DNA from: Bradyrhizobium cosmicum
Lineage (GTDB): Bacteria; Pseudomonadota; Alphaproteobacteria; Rhizobiales; Xanthobacteraceae
DNA: 64,000 nt
Assembly: GCF_007290395.2 (NCBI RefSeq)
Contig: NZ_CP041656.2
Location: 434,001-498,000, forward strand
Direction: 5' to 3'
Below are positions 8,374-16,495 of the stretch, one piece after another (the first letter of the stretch is position 1; each line of letters begins with the position of its first letter). The notes beneath the pieces are model-generated. The model made no database searches and had not been told where the DNA came from. It saw nothing but the letters and a program-made list of their open reading frames with translations. The position numbers and the translations under genes were made by a program.

Positions 8374-8639
8374 TGCCGGTGTTTTGCCCGACGTGTCAAA
8401 TGGTGGGCGACGTCATCGGGCATCTGCCGACGCTACGACCGCCGCTCGCTTTGCCGACCTCCGGAGCGCAATCGGAATCAAGTGACGGTGTCGGCGCAAC
8501 AAGCTCCAGCACCGATTCCAACTCACCGCCATCGGTTTGCGCCACCCCCCGAATTTCTCCAGCGCTTCAAACGCTTCGTCGCATCCGGCGAGTGCCGCGG
8601 GTGAAACCGCCGTCTACTGTGCATGGGGTTGTTTTCGAC
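8374..8639. repeat. Bipartite intergenic repeat (family B, copy 1)
   Basis: The left end TGCCGGTGTTTTGCCCGACG at 8374-8393, then GTCAA after one variable base, and the right end TACTGTGCATGGGGTTGT, continuing TTTCGAC, to 8639 also occur at 61172-61197 and 61255-61279. Here the ends enclose about 215 bp of unrelated DNA, against about 57 bp in the other copy. The copy fills most of the 529-bp gap between res and the DUF2157 gene (8229-8757). Open frames in the interior lack ribosome binding sites and coding character. The rest of the gap shows nothing else I can identify. Confidence 0.75.
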
Positions 8640-8757
8640 CTTTTTGTTGCCTGGCCTTAGAAACCTCGCGCAAAGCAGTGCCAGCTTGAACCTGCTACCC
8701 TTGCGGTCCGACCAACAGCATCCTGCCAGCCGGCAGTGATACAGGTGATTCACCACG

Positions 8758-10029
8758 ATGTTCGACAAGACCTACCGGCAGCGCCTCGAAGCTGATCTGG
8801 CGCAATGGGAGGCCGATGGTGTGATCGCGCCGGCGGCGGCGCTCTCCATCCGCAATGCGTTGCCGCCGCTGGCGCCCGGCATCAACATCGCGGTGGTCGT
8901 CGGCATCGTCGGCGGGCTGCTGATCGCAGCCGCCTTCCTGGCCTTCGTCGCTGCGCACTGGACCGAGATCGCGCGGCTGCTGCGGTTCGCGATCCTGCTC
9001 GCCGGCATGATCATCGCGGGCGGCCTCGGGGCGTGGTTCGCCGCGACCGGCCGCAGCGTACTGGCCGATCTCTGCGCCAGCATCGGCGCCATCATCTTCG
9101 GCGCGGGCATCGCGCTGGTCGGGCAGATGTATCATCTCGGCGACGATTTTGCCGGCGGCATGCTGCTGTGGTCGATCGGCGCGTTTGCCACCGCACTGCT
9201 GACCGGCTCGCGCGGCGCGCTCGCGGTCGGCCTCGTCGCCGCCTGCATCTGGAGCTGCATGCGCATCCATGATGCGCCGGATGTGCTGCATCTTCCGTTC
9301 GTGATGGTCTGGCTGATCGCCGCCGCGCTTGCGCTGGCGTGGAATTCCCGCGTCGCCGCCCACCTCGCCGCGCTGGCCGTGCTGCCGTGGTGGATCGCGA
9401 CGTCGGTTCGATTCGACTTCGACGGCGCCCAGCCGTCCTTCCTGCTCGCGAACGGCGCGGCGCTGCTGTTCGGCGCCGGGCTCGCGATCGCGGCTGTGCC
9501 GTCGCCGCGGGCGCTCCGGCTCGGGAGCGTTCTGTCGATCTACGGTGCGTTTGCGCTGGCCGTGGTCGCTTTCCTGGAGGTGACGACGGTCGACGATCTC
9601 TTCCGCTTCAGCACCCGAACGGAGTCGGCCCAGCCGCTATGGGCGATCCTGTGCGGGGCTGCGGGCGTGATCCTTGCCCTCGGGTCCGCCGCGCTTACCA
9701 GGCGCGCAGGTGAAGTTCTGGCGGGATGTTCGATCGGGCTCGTCCTGCTCGCCGCGCCGATCTGGCCGGCCTCCGCGGCCGGCGAGCCGTGGTTCGCCTA
9801 TGCCGCGCTGCTCTGCGCCATGCTGTGCCTCGTCGTCTCCGGCATGCTCGATGATGTCCGCCCGCGCATCGTCGCCGGCTGGCTCGGCATCGCCGGCGTC
9901 GTCGCGGGCATCACCTGGGCAGTGAAGGGCTCGCTGCTGCGCCGCTCGGCCTTCCTTGCCGCGGCCGGCATCGTCGCCGTCGTGTTTGCCACCGCGCTCA
10001 ATCGCGCGCTGCCGGGGGCTGGGCGATGA
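8758..10029 (+). CDS. DUF2157 integral membrane protein
   Basis: A 423-residue inner-membrane protein. A cytoplasmic N-terminal stretch of about 40 residues (MFDKTYRQRLEADLAQWEADG) precedes roughly a dozen hydrophobic helices. The N-terminal helical hairpin followed by GIVGGLLIAAAFLAFVAAHW is typical of DUF2157. No enzymatic motif is visible and the function of the family is unknown. The gene overlaps the next by the tetranucleotide ATGA (10026-10029), so the two are translationally coupled; DUF2157 followed by a GDYXXLXY protein is a recurrent bacterial pair. Confidence 0.85.
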   Translation: MFDKTYRQRLEADLAQWEADGVIAPAAALSIRNALPPLAPGINIAVVVGIVGGLLIAAAFLAFVAAHWTEIARLLRFAILLAGMIIAGGLGAWFAATGRSVLADLCASIGAIIFGAGIALVGQMYHLGDDFAGGMLLWSIGAFATALLTGSRGALAVGLVAACIWSCMRIHDAPDVLHLPFVMVWLIAAALALAWNSRVAAHLAALAVLPWWIATSVRFDFDGAQPSFLLANGAALLFGAGLAIAAVPSPRALRLGSVLSIYGAFALAVVAFLEVTTVDDLFRFSTRTESAQPLWAILCGAAGVILALGSAALTRRAGEVLAGCSIGLVLLAAPIWPASAAGEPWFAYAALLCAMLCLVVSGMLDDVRPRIVAGWLGIAGVVAGITWAVKGSLLRRSAFLAAAGIVAVVFATALNRALPGAGR

Positions 10030-10640
10030 ACGAGATGATCACGTCCGTCGCAAGGCTCTGGCAGCGCATCCCGAAAGCCGTGCTGTTCGGGGCCGCCATC
10101 CTGCTGCAATGTGTTCTGCTGGTCCTGATGGTCGCCGATCGCATGCAGATCCTGCGCGAAGGCCGCGAGGTGACCCTGCAGACCCAGCCGGTCGATCCCC
10201 GTGATCTCCTGCGCGGCGACTATGTCGTGCTGCAGTACGACATCTCGCAGTTGCCGGCAGGCGCGCTTGCCGGCACGCCGGCCGCCGAGCGCCACCCCGT
10301 CGTGTTCGTCAAGCTCGCGCCCAACGCCAACGGGCTCTACGAGGCCGTCTCGGTGCATGCCGCACCTGTCCCGGTCACCGCTCCCGAAGTGCTGATCCGC
10401 GGCCGTGTCGCCTATTATGGTGGATCCTGCGGCACGGGCCGGCAGACCTTCTGCGAAAAGCTCGTGATCAAATACGGCCTCGAAAGCTACTTCGTGCCGG
10501 AAGGCGAGGGCAGGAAGCTCGAGCAGGCCCGCAACGCGCAGAAGCTGCGCGTGGTCGCCTCCGTGCTGCCCTCAGGCCGCGCCGCCATCAAGCGTCTGCT
10601 GCTCGACGGCTCGCCGGTGTATGAGGAGCCGTTGTACTAG
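10026..10640 (+). CDS. GDYXXLXY domain membrane-anchored protein
   Basis: A 204-residue protein with one N-terminal membrane segment (about residues 13-38, AVLFGAAILLQCVLLVLMVA) and an extracytoplasmic domain that contains the family signature GDYVVLQY near residue 62 (PRDLLRGDYV). The rest is a beta-rich domain of unknown function. ATG overlaps the stop of the DUF2157 gene, implying coupled translation and a joint envelope function. Convergent with the ATP-grasp gene, whose stop is 8 bp away. Confidence 0.85.
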   Translation: MNEMITSVARLWQRIPKAVLFGAAILLQCVLLVLMVADRMQILREGREVTLQTQPVDPRDLLRGDYVVLQYDISQLPAGALAGTPAAERHPVVFVKLAPNANGLYEAVSVHAAPVPVTAPEVLIRGRVAYYGGSCGTGRQTFCEKLVIKYGLESYFVPEGEGRKLEQARNAQKLRVVASVLPSGRAAIKRLLLDGSPVYEEPLY

Positions 10641-10647
10641 CTACAGG

Positions 10648-11475
10648 TCATTTCCGGCGCGTCTTCAGTGCGCGCCGCAGCACATTCCACACCCGCGAAT
10701 CGCTTAGACCCAGGCTGCGGAGATACGCGTCGAGATACCGGTCGATATCGCGTGTCAATGAAGCGCCGACGCGCGGGTTGATTTCCAGCAGCATCGGCCG
10801 GCCGTTGTCCATCTTGTAGTCGATGCAACACGTCCCGCAGTAGCCGGTTTTCGTCAGGAGCCTTGCAAAGACGGCGAGGTAATCATCAGGCGGGAGATAA
10901 ACGATGCTCTCCGGCGCGGCCTTTTCTCCCTTGATCCGGCTCGCTGAGCCCATCTCGTATTTCACGGTTTGGGCGTATTCGACCGTATTGTCGACCATCA
11001 GGATATGCACCGCGTATTCCTCGCGGCCGTACACGTAGGCCTGACGGAAATAGTCCGAAGAGGCCACCAGTTCTGCCAGCATCCGCTCGTCCTCGACATT
11101 GCGGATGACAAAGGAATTCCGACCCCACTCGTCCCGGCGTCGTTTGAGAATATAGGGAAACTGATCGGAGTTGCTTTCGCGCAGCGGCGGCACCAGCGCG
11201 GCAAATTCGCTGTCGAGCAGGAAGCGGTTCAACGAAAGCTTGTCGTCACAGAGTTTGACGTGGTCCGGGTGCGGCGACCAGAATTTCCTTCCCCAGTAGC
11301 CTTCGTTCCACCGGACCTCGTCATAGTCGGGCAAGTCCAGTGGTACGACGCAATCGAAACGGGAAATATCAGTCGTGCGAAGTTCGCCGAACGTGCAGTC
11401 GAAACGGGCGTGATTGGCGTGAGTGGAGATTTCCCGAGCCCGATCGGCCTGCTTGCCAAATCTGACGTGCCACAT
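10648..11475 (-). CDS. ATP-grasp domain protein, substrate unknown
   Basis: A 275-residue cytoplasmic protein with an ATP-grasp fold: a lysine strand YILKRR near residue 110, YVYGREEYAVHIL, then GTCCIDYKMDNGRPMLLEIN, whose acidic residues and the following NPR ligand Mg-ATP. ATP-grasp enzymes join a carboxylate to an amine or thiol through an acyl-phosphate. The N-terminal pre-ATP-grasp domain is short (about 95 residues) and no partner biosynthetic gene is adjacent, so the substrate is unknown. ATG at 11475, with GGAG 12 nt upstream, a longer spacing than usual; the start is therefore tentative. Confidence 0.75.
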   Translation of the reverse strand: MWHVRFGKQADRAREISTHANHARFDCTFGELRTTDISRFDCVVPLDLPDYDEVRWNEGYWGRKFWSPHPDHVKLCDDKLSLNRFLLDSEFAALVPPLRESNSDQFPYILKRRRDEWGRNSFVIRNVEDERMLAELVASSDYFRQAYVYGREEYAVHILMVDNTVEYAQTVKYEMGSASRIKGEKAAPESIVYLPPDDYLAVFARLLTKTGYCGTCCIDYKMDNGRPMLLEINPRVGASLTRDIDRYLDAYLRSLGLSDSRVWNVLRRALKTRRK

Positions 11476-11640
11476 CAGCGCGGATCTCTCCGATTACGTC
11501 GGAAGTTGACATTACGATCTTCGGTCGAGTCCCATTTGGACACTGCGTGGGTTTAGATTGAATCCATCGTTGAAAGCAATGCTTCCGGATGGTCGATTGG
11601 TGGGTGCAATCGCCGCTCGGGCCAGGCCTTAGGCCGCATC

Positions 11641-12855
11641 TCACGCCTGTCCCATCACCGTCTTCGTCAGCGAGCCTCTTGCAAACTTCTTCAGCGGCAT
11701 CGGCTTGCCGAACAGAAAGCCTTGCACGAGGTCGAAGCCGAGCTCGTTCGCGGACACGAGGTCGGCGCGACTCTCAACGCCCTCGGCGACGGCGTGCACG
11801 CCATAGCCATGTGAGAGCTCGACGATGTGACGGCACACCGTGCGCTTGAGGCGGTCACTGCCGCTGCCGGTGACGAAGTGCCGGTCGGCCTTGAGCTTGA
11901 TGAAGGGAATCTTGTCCAGATCCATCAGCGACGGCCAGTTGGCGCCGAGATTGTCGACCGACAGGCCGATATTGTGCAGCCGCACCTCGCGCGCGACCTC
12001 GGCCAGGAGATCGAGTTCGCGGATTGCCTCCTCGCTGTCGATCTCGATCGTCAGTCCGCCGAAGGCCGGATGCGTCGGCACGCGGCGGCAGAGATCTCGC
12101 ACGGCCTGCGGCTCCTTCAGATACGACGCAGGCAGGTTGATCGAGAGATCGACCGGGCTCTGCTGCTCCAGCAGATAGTGCCAGTCCTGCACAGCGCGCT
12201 CGATCACGAACTCCGAGAGGTCGCGCAGGTGCGGATCGTGCTCTTCGGGGATGAAATAGGCCGGCGGCACCACGCCCCAGGTCGGATGCCGCATCCGCAC
12301 CAGCGCCTCGGCGCCGCAGCGAATCAGCGTGCGCGCGTCGATCTTGGGCTGGTACCAGAGCTCGAGCCAGCCGGCATGCAGTGCCTCGCCGACATGCACG
12401 GCCGGGCTCGGCGCCGGCTCGTCCGGCAGCAGCATCGCGACGCGATCGCGCAGCGTCTCCGCGGCAAAGGGCGTCGTCAGCGGCGGCAGCATCGCAAGGC
12501 CATATTCCTCGCCGACCTGCTGCACCGCCCTGACGATGATCGACTCGCGGGCGCCCACGGCCAGGACCTTGCCGTCGAACGCCTCGCGCACCAGCGTCTC
12601 CAGAAACTGTCCGGGCTCGATGCCGTCGGCAGCAATGCCGAGCAGGATCAGGTCCGGCAGGTCGCTCGTCAGCACGGCCTGCAGCTCGTCGGCGCTGGCG
12701 CATTCGCTGGTGACGAAGCCGAGATCCTCCAGCACCTCCGCGAGGAAGGCGCGCAGATGGCGCTTGCCGTCGGCGACGCATGCGCGCGGCGTTACCTTCC
12801 GCCGTCCGAAGGTCTTTGGCCTTCGCCCGGCGAGCTCAACAATTTCATCGTTCAT
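11641..12855 (-). CDS. Receiver-EAL protein with degenerate catalytic sites
   Basis: A 404-residue protein with an N-terminal receiver-like domain (about 24-145) and a C-terminal EAL domain (about 160-400), the fold of c-di-GMP phosphodiesterases. The EAL triplet (183-185), the DLSIN asparagine, the lysine in IKLKAD, AEGVES and the C-terminal QGFLFGKPMP are present. The catalytic DDFGTGYSSL stretch reads DNLGANWPSL, so the second aspartate is Asn302. In the receiver the phosphorylated aspartate is replaced by Gly73 (LILLGI). It is therefore probably a c-di-GMP or protein sensor rather than a phosphorylation-controlled enzyme. Start chosen at the ATG at 12855 because GGGAG lies 9 nt upstream; a further start 51 bp upstream is possible. 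Confidence 0.82.
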   Translation of the reverse strand: MNDEIVELAGRRPKTFGRRKVTPRACVADGKRHLRAFLAEVLEDLGFVTSECASADELQAVLTSDLPDLILLGIAADGIEPGQFLETLVREAFDGKVLAVGARESIIVRAVQQVGEEYGLAMLPPLTTPFAAETLRDRVAMLLPDEPAPSPAVHVGEALHAGWLELWYQPKIDARTLIRCGAEALVRMRHPTWGVVPPAYFIPEEHDPHLRDLSEFVIERAVQDWHYLLEQQSPVDLSINLPASYLKEPQAVRDLCRRVPTHPAFGGLTIEIDSEEAIRELDLLAEVAREVRLHNIGLSVDNLGANWPSLMDLDKIPFIKLKADRHFVTGSGSDRLKRTVCRHIVELSHGYGVHAVAEGVESRADLVSANELGFDLVQGFLFGKPMPLKKFARGSLTKTVMGQA

Positions 12856-13013
12856 CGCAAACCACTCCCGTTCCGCGACCGGTGTTAGCGATGGGAGCAG
12901 TTTCAAATATGGAGGGCTTCAGCCGATCGTCGAATTATCTGGGTAACGTTAAAGCCCGCATCACTTCTAAAATTGTCCGGGTCTCGTTGCAGAAGTTTTT
13001 ACGTCTGCCCGCG

Positions 13014-13029
13014 TGCCGGCGCGCCGGCA
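13014..13029. repeat. Perfect 16-bp GC palindrome
   Basis: TGCCGGCGCGCCGGCA is fully self-complementary. It lies 160 bp upstream of the REC-EAL gene, within the 584-bp gap 12856-13439. It could be an operator or one arm of a cruciform; there is no T-run to make it a terminator. Confidence 0.5.
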
Positions 13030-13261
13030 TGTGACAATCATGTGAGATTTTCGTGCGGCGCAGTTTTCCAGCGCGTGTGCGCACTGTCCTGCAATTGGAC
13101 GGGGCAGGACGCGCTTTGCCCAATTGAATAATGCCCGCCTCAATTGCTGGTCGTCTTGTCGTGCTGAACGGTGCGGCCCCCTGGTCGGCAGACTCATTTC
13201 ACGCGATGCGTCGTTACGCGTGACGGATCCGCGACGACGCGTCCGGGCGTGTGGGCGCAAA

Positions 13262-13277
13262 TGTGAAATACATCACA
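13262..13277 (+). promoter_or_regulatory. Perfect CRP/FNR-type palindrome TGTGA-N6-TCACA
   Basis: TGTGAAATACATCACA matches the CRP consensus half-sites at all ten positions. Its centre (13269.5) lies 41.5 bp upstream of position 13311, which is where transcription would start if the TAATGC at 13299-13304 is the -10 element; this is exactly class II activator geometry. Downstream on the plus strand there is only a 28-codon ORF. In the other direction the REC-EAL start is about 400 bp away. Confidence 0.6.
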
Positions 13278-13342
13278 TGCGTATTGCTGCACCTGCGCTA
13301 ATGCTCCGCGCAGCCGGTGGTGGGCTGTCGAGGACTACAGCT

Positions 13343-13429
13343 ATGTCGATGCGGCGAATGATGTATTGGTGGTTCAGATTCGTGCTGTCAGGGCGATTTC
13401 TCGATCGCTTCCTGTGCCTGCCGCGTTAG
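13343..13429 (+). CDS. Putative 28-residue peptide downstream of the CRP-type site
   Basis: A short ORF (MSMRRMMYWWFRFVLSGRFL, ending CLPR) with GAGG 9 nt before its ATG, located 66 bp after the perfect CRP-type palindrome. It is basic and aromatic-rich with a short hydrophobic core, and could be a small membrane-associated peptide, or the transcript may instead act as a regulatory RNA. It ends 10 bp from the convergent stop of the next gene. No homologue is known to me, and the call depends on context, not on family evidence. Confidence 0.35.
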   Translation: MSMRRMMYWWFRFVLSGRFLDRFLCLPR

Positions 13430-13439
13430 CTGTGCAGTG

Positions 13440-14603
13440 TCAGGTCTGCCCGATCAATTTGCGAAACGCCGCCGCGCCATCCTGCACCGCGTCGCGTCCC
13501 TTCCAGGCCAGATAGGACAGCTTGCCGCCAAGCGTGTCGTGATTGCGCAGCCGGCGTGAGCCGAGAATGTGTCCGACATTGGCCGGGAAGCGGCTGACCT
13601 CGGCGGACACCAGCGTCGCGATCGCGTCCATCAATTGCTGCAGCCGGACACCCCATTCGCAGCGCTCGATGCCATCGATGCGGACCTTGAGCGCATATTC
13701 GGTGTCGTAGATTTCGGTGAGCAGGTCGCGGGCGACCAGCACCCGGTTGTGCCGGAGCGCGACCCTGAGAGCGAGGCGCTTGTCGTCGAGCCGGTCGAGC
13801 ACCATGGCAACGACGCAGGCATAGGGCGTGGCGGCGACGTCGGACGCGCTCTTGCTTGCCGCGGCTTTGGTGGCGAGGCGCACCAATTGCCATGAGGTCT
13901 TGAGGCGCCTCGCCACCAGCGTCAGCGCGAAGGGCAGCGCCTCGGGATGGGACTTCTTGAAGGCGTCGAGCTGTGCCGTGATCTGGGCAACCTGGCCGTC
14001 GTCGAACTTCGCGATTGTCGCGGGCAGCTTCTCGTTGAACTTCGGCAGCGCGTCGCCGGCGCGCAGCACATGTTGCATCTTCTTGACGTCGTCGAAGGCG
14101 GTGCGCGAAGCCGTGTACTGCGCGAGCTTGGCACGCGCGAACTCGGTGCTCTCCGCTGATGCGAGGGTATTCTCGAGGACCTTGATGACCTTGGTCTGGA
14201 AGGCCGAGGCGGTCTTCAGCACTTCCTTCGGGTTGTTGGCTGCGACCTGGTCGTTGATCGCCTTGATGTAGTCGCGCGCCATGGTCGGCAGCAGGTCGCG
14301 GCAGATCCACTCCCAGATCGGGGTGAGCGTGTTGCGCGAGATCCGCCCCATATTGGGATGCTCAGGCGCGCCGTCGATCAGCAGCAGCTCGAGCGGGGCG
14401 AAGAAGTAGCGTGAGGGGCTGGTGGCGCGCGCCTGGGTCGATCCGTCCTTGCGGAACTCGGCGCGCAAGCGGGCCTGGACGGCGGCCGAGCCCGGCATGT
14501 CGATGCCGCACAGCTCGAGCCGCTCGAGCTCGCTGAGCAGACAGCTGCGCGACAGCGGCGTCAGCTTTTGCAAGAACTCGGATAGCTGGTCGATGTCGTT
14601 CAT
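13440..14603 (-). CDS. Conserved-looking hypothetical alpha-helical protein
   Basis: A 387-residue protein I do not recognise. It is predicted largely helical, with Ala/Leu/Lys-rich stretches throughout (for example KFNEKLPATIAKFDDGQVAQ near residue 190), no signal peptide and no membrane segment. The N-terminus (MNDIDQLSEFLQKLTPLSRS) resembles a small helical dimerisation module. Codon use is typical of the window, supporting a real gene. The start is placed at ATG 14603 (GGAAG 10 nt upstream); an in-frame TTG nine bases upstream is the alternative. Monocistronic; it sits at the edge of the signalling block. Confidence 0.7.
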   Translation of the reverse strand: MNDIDQLSEFLQKLTPLSRSCLLSELERLELCGIDMPGSAAVQARLRAEFRKDGSTQARATSPSRYFFAPLELLLIDGAPEHPNMGRISRNTLTPIWEWICRDLLPTMARDYIKAINDQVAANNPKEVLKTASAFQTKVIKVLENTLASAESTEFARAKLAQYTASRTAFDDVKKMQHVLRAGDALPKFNEKLPATIAKFDDGQVAQITAQLDAFKKSHPEALPFALTLVARRLKTSWQLVRLATKAAASKSASDVAATPYACVVAMVLDRLDDKRLALRVALRHNRVLVARDLLTEIYDTEYALKVRIDGIERCEWGVRLQQLMDAIATLVSAEVSRFPANVGHILGSRRLRNHDTLGGKLSYLAWKGRDAVQDGAAAFRKLIGQT

Positions 14604-14944
14604 GGCACGCAATCTTCCGCAACGATTCCAGCAGACCTACCGGCCTAATGCGTGGAGGCATTTGCGCGCTCTCAATCGTGACATAGAGAAGCAAGTCGCC
14701 GTTAATTTATCCGTAAAATTCGGGGCCCGCGGACGTCCGGTCTGGAGGTGACGGTTAAGGAGGCTTTCGCCTGATTGCCGATGATCTGGGCAAATTCATC
14801 AACCCTGACATAGTCGAGGGTGCCAGCCCACAAGCACAAATTGTGCCTTCTCCAACTTTTTAGCACAGAACTGCCAAAATTACCGTAGTCTTACGGAGAA
14901 AAAAGTTAACCACAGAATGCCCTGAGTTCCGCTAAACGAATCAC
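14604..14944. other. Intergenic region with inverted repeat CCGTA-N4-TACGG
   Basis: A divergent gap of 341 bp, AT-richer than its neighbours, probably holding promoters for both flanking genes. The inverted repeat at 14883-14896 (CCGTA/TACGG, 4-nt spacer) lies 49 bp before the LuxR-type gene and is an operator candidate. It is followed by an A-run, not a T-run, so it is not a terminator for the plus strand. Confidence 0.3.
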
Positions 14945-15559
14945 ATGGCGTCACAGAACGATACGGCCACTGATTCGCGGCCGTCGGAATGGTTCGAAAG
15001 CAGCACTGCTCCGACCGAAGAGCTCGACTACGTTCGCCTGAATGCGGCTCGCGCCAAGGCCGCCGACGAAATGGCCGCTGCCATCGCCCGTGAACTCAAC
15101 GGCCCCCTGACCGCGCTTCTGCTCTACATGGGCGAGATCAAGCATCACAGCGATCAGCTCGCGCCCGTGACGGGCGAGCGCGCCTATCTGCAGCGGGTGA
15201 TCGAGAACGCGCTGGCGCAGACCGAGCGCGTTTGCGGCGTGGTCAAGCAGCTTGCCGGTCCTCACAAGGCCGGCTTGCCGATCCCGTCCAGAACCGAGGG
15301 CGCCGAAACGCAGGTCGTCCGTGCACCGCAGCCGCAGCGTACGCCTAACGCGGAGTTGTCGGGCCAGAAGCGGCTGACCAAGCGCGAACGCGAGGTGCTG
15401 AGGCTGATCAGCGAGGGCTACTCGAACAAGCAGGGCGCGCTGCGGATGCAGATCAGCCCGCGTACCTTCGAGAGCCATCGCGCCGAGGCGATGCGCAAGC
15501 TAGGTGCGCGCAACACCGCGGACCTCGTCCGTGCGGCGCTGCTCTATTCGATCGATTGA
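14945..15559 (+). CDS. LuxR-type regulator fused to a degenerate histidine-kinase dimerisation domain
   Basis: A 204-residue cytoplasmic protein. Residues 35-105 look like the dimerisation/H-box helix pair of FixL-type kinases (ARELNGPLTALLLYM), but the phospho-accepting histidine is Arg49 (ARELN for AHELN). Residues 144-200 are a LuxR/FixJ DNA-binding domain (LTKREREVLRLISEGYSNKQ, then ISPRTFESHRAEAMRKLGAR). There is no ATPase or receiver domain. It is probably a constitutive or partner-controlled DNA-binding protein that dimerises through, or docks on, a kinase-like helix bundle. Its HTH is close to that of the FixJ-like protein at 25562-26197. No clear Shine-Dalgarno is seen before the ATG. 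Confidence 0.82.
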   Translation: MASQNDTATDSRPSEWFESSTAPTEELDYVRLNAARAKAADEMAAAIARELNGPLTALLLYMGEIKHHSDQLAPVTGERAYLQRVIENALAQTERVCGVVKQLAGPHKAGLPIPSRTEGAETQVVRAPQPQRTPNAELSGQKRLTKREREVLRLISEGYSNKQGALRMQISPRTFESHRAEAMRKLGARNTADLVRAALLYSID

Positions 15560-15615
15560 AGGTCAGTTGTTGCGCCGCCGCTTGCGGGGCAGGCCGGCTC
15601 CGAACCCGCTCGCGC

Positions 15616-15864
15616 TCAGAGATAGTCCTCGGCGAAGGGACGCAACCGCGAGCCGGGCCGCAGCGGCTTGATCGCTTCCTTCGGCGCGTTCGGGATGATC
15701 GTGATGGTCCAGCGCGGAGGGGTGCTCGATTCCTGCTCCAGCACCGAGCGCACGAAGCCTGTCACCGTCGACTCGCCTGCCTTCACCGTGGCCATCCGGC
15801 CGTTGAACTGGGCGATGCGGAAGCGGCGAACCTCTTTCTGGTCCGCGGTCTCGTAGGTGAACAT
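15616..15864 (-). CDS. Small hypothetical protein, 82 residues
   Basis: A small soluble protein (MFTYETADQKEVRRFRIAQF...) with a beta-strand-like centre (PRWTITIIP) and a basic-proline C-terminal half. The start at 15864 is favoured over upstream in-frame codons because a strong AGGAGGG lies 6 nt before it. No domain recognised. It lies between the LuxR-type gene (convergent) and the Hpt gene (same strand, 99 bp upstream), so it could be cotranscribed with the Hpt protein. Confidence 0.65.
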   Translation of the reverse strand: MFTYETADQKEVRRFRIAQFNGRMATVKAGESTVTGFVRSVLEQESSTPPRWTITIIPNAPKEAIKPLRPGSRLRPFAEDYL

Positions 15865-15962
15865 GGAAACCCTCCTGGTTTCCGGTGAATATCGCCGCCC
15901 ATGATTAGCCATCTGTGAAAATCCCAAACCGTAGAAGTACGGCGGGTTTTGCACGCGTTTCG

Positions 15963-16361
15963 CTAGTCCTGCGGCTCCTGGACGCGCCCGGCGGCATAGG
16001 CGGCATCCATCAGATCGAGGAGATCGCAGAATTCGGTCTCGCCGAGCGCCTCTGCGGACGCCTCCAGTCGCAACGCCAGCGCTGCCAGCCTGAGATAGCC
16101 GAACGTTCCGGCCGCGCTCTTTAGCGAATGCGCTTCGCGCGCGATCCTGGCGTGGTGTTGCGCGAGCGGGAGCGTGCGGAACAATTGCAGGCGCGCGCTG
16201 GTCTCGCTCCAGAACACGGCTCGAACTTCGCTGGCACCGTCGTCGCCGATCTCGCGCACCAGGGCCTGGTATGCGCCGGGCTCGCGCGCGGGTTCGGCAT
16301 CGAGCGCCATCTGCGCGGGTGCGACGGTCTCTTCAAGCATGGCCTTGTCGATCTTGATCAC
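15963..16361 (-). CDS. Stand-alone Hpt (histidine phosphotransfer) protein
   Basis: A 132-residue single-domain phosphotransfer protein. The Hpt signature REAHSLKSAAGTFGYL carries the phosphorylatable His78 and the following Lys/Gly pattern, within a helical bundle (about 45-125) preceded by a short variable N-terminus. It would shuttle phosphate between receiver domains; several stand-alone receivers and a hybrid kinase ending in a receiver are encoded within 14 kb, so it is a plausible relay component. Partners are not proven by adjacency. It has its own strand direction and is not in the che operon. Confidence 0.88.
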   Translation of the reverse strand: MIKIDKAMLEETVAPAQMALDAEPAREPGAYQALVREIGDDGASEVRAVFWSETSARLQLFRTLPLAQHHARIAREAHSLKSAAGTFGYLRLAALALRLEASAEALGETEFCDLLDLMDAAYAAGRVQEPQD

Positions 16362-16495
16362 GGTTGGTCTGTCGCGCCGCCCGTCCGGCGCGATGCTCGC
16401 CCATGTCTACGACATTCGGATTTCAGTTCCGGTAGCAGGACAGCAGGTGTTTGCGGGCTGGCGTTAGCTGCCGGTTTACCACGCGGCCCCGCCGG

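Noticed and set aside
8286..8660. Open frames in the gap after the restriction gene
   Set aside because: They lie within the bipartite repeat, lack ribosome binding sites and have no coding character.
8229..8757. Second copy of the tRNA-Ser 3' end (attachment site)
   Set aside because: Searched by eye for the T-arm/acceptor sequence after res; only a short GATTCGAAATC palindrome is present, not a tRNA-end duplicate.
13124..13342. Longer version (101 codons) of the mini-ORF at 13343
   Set aside because: The upstream part would run through the CRP site and predicted promoter, and its codons look random; only the last 28 codons have a ribosome binding site.
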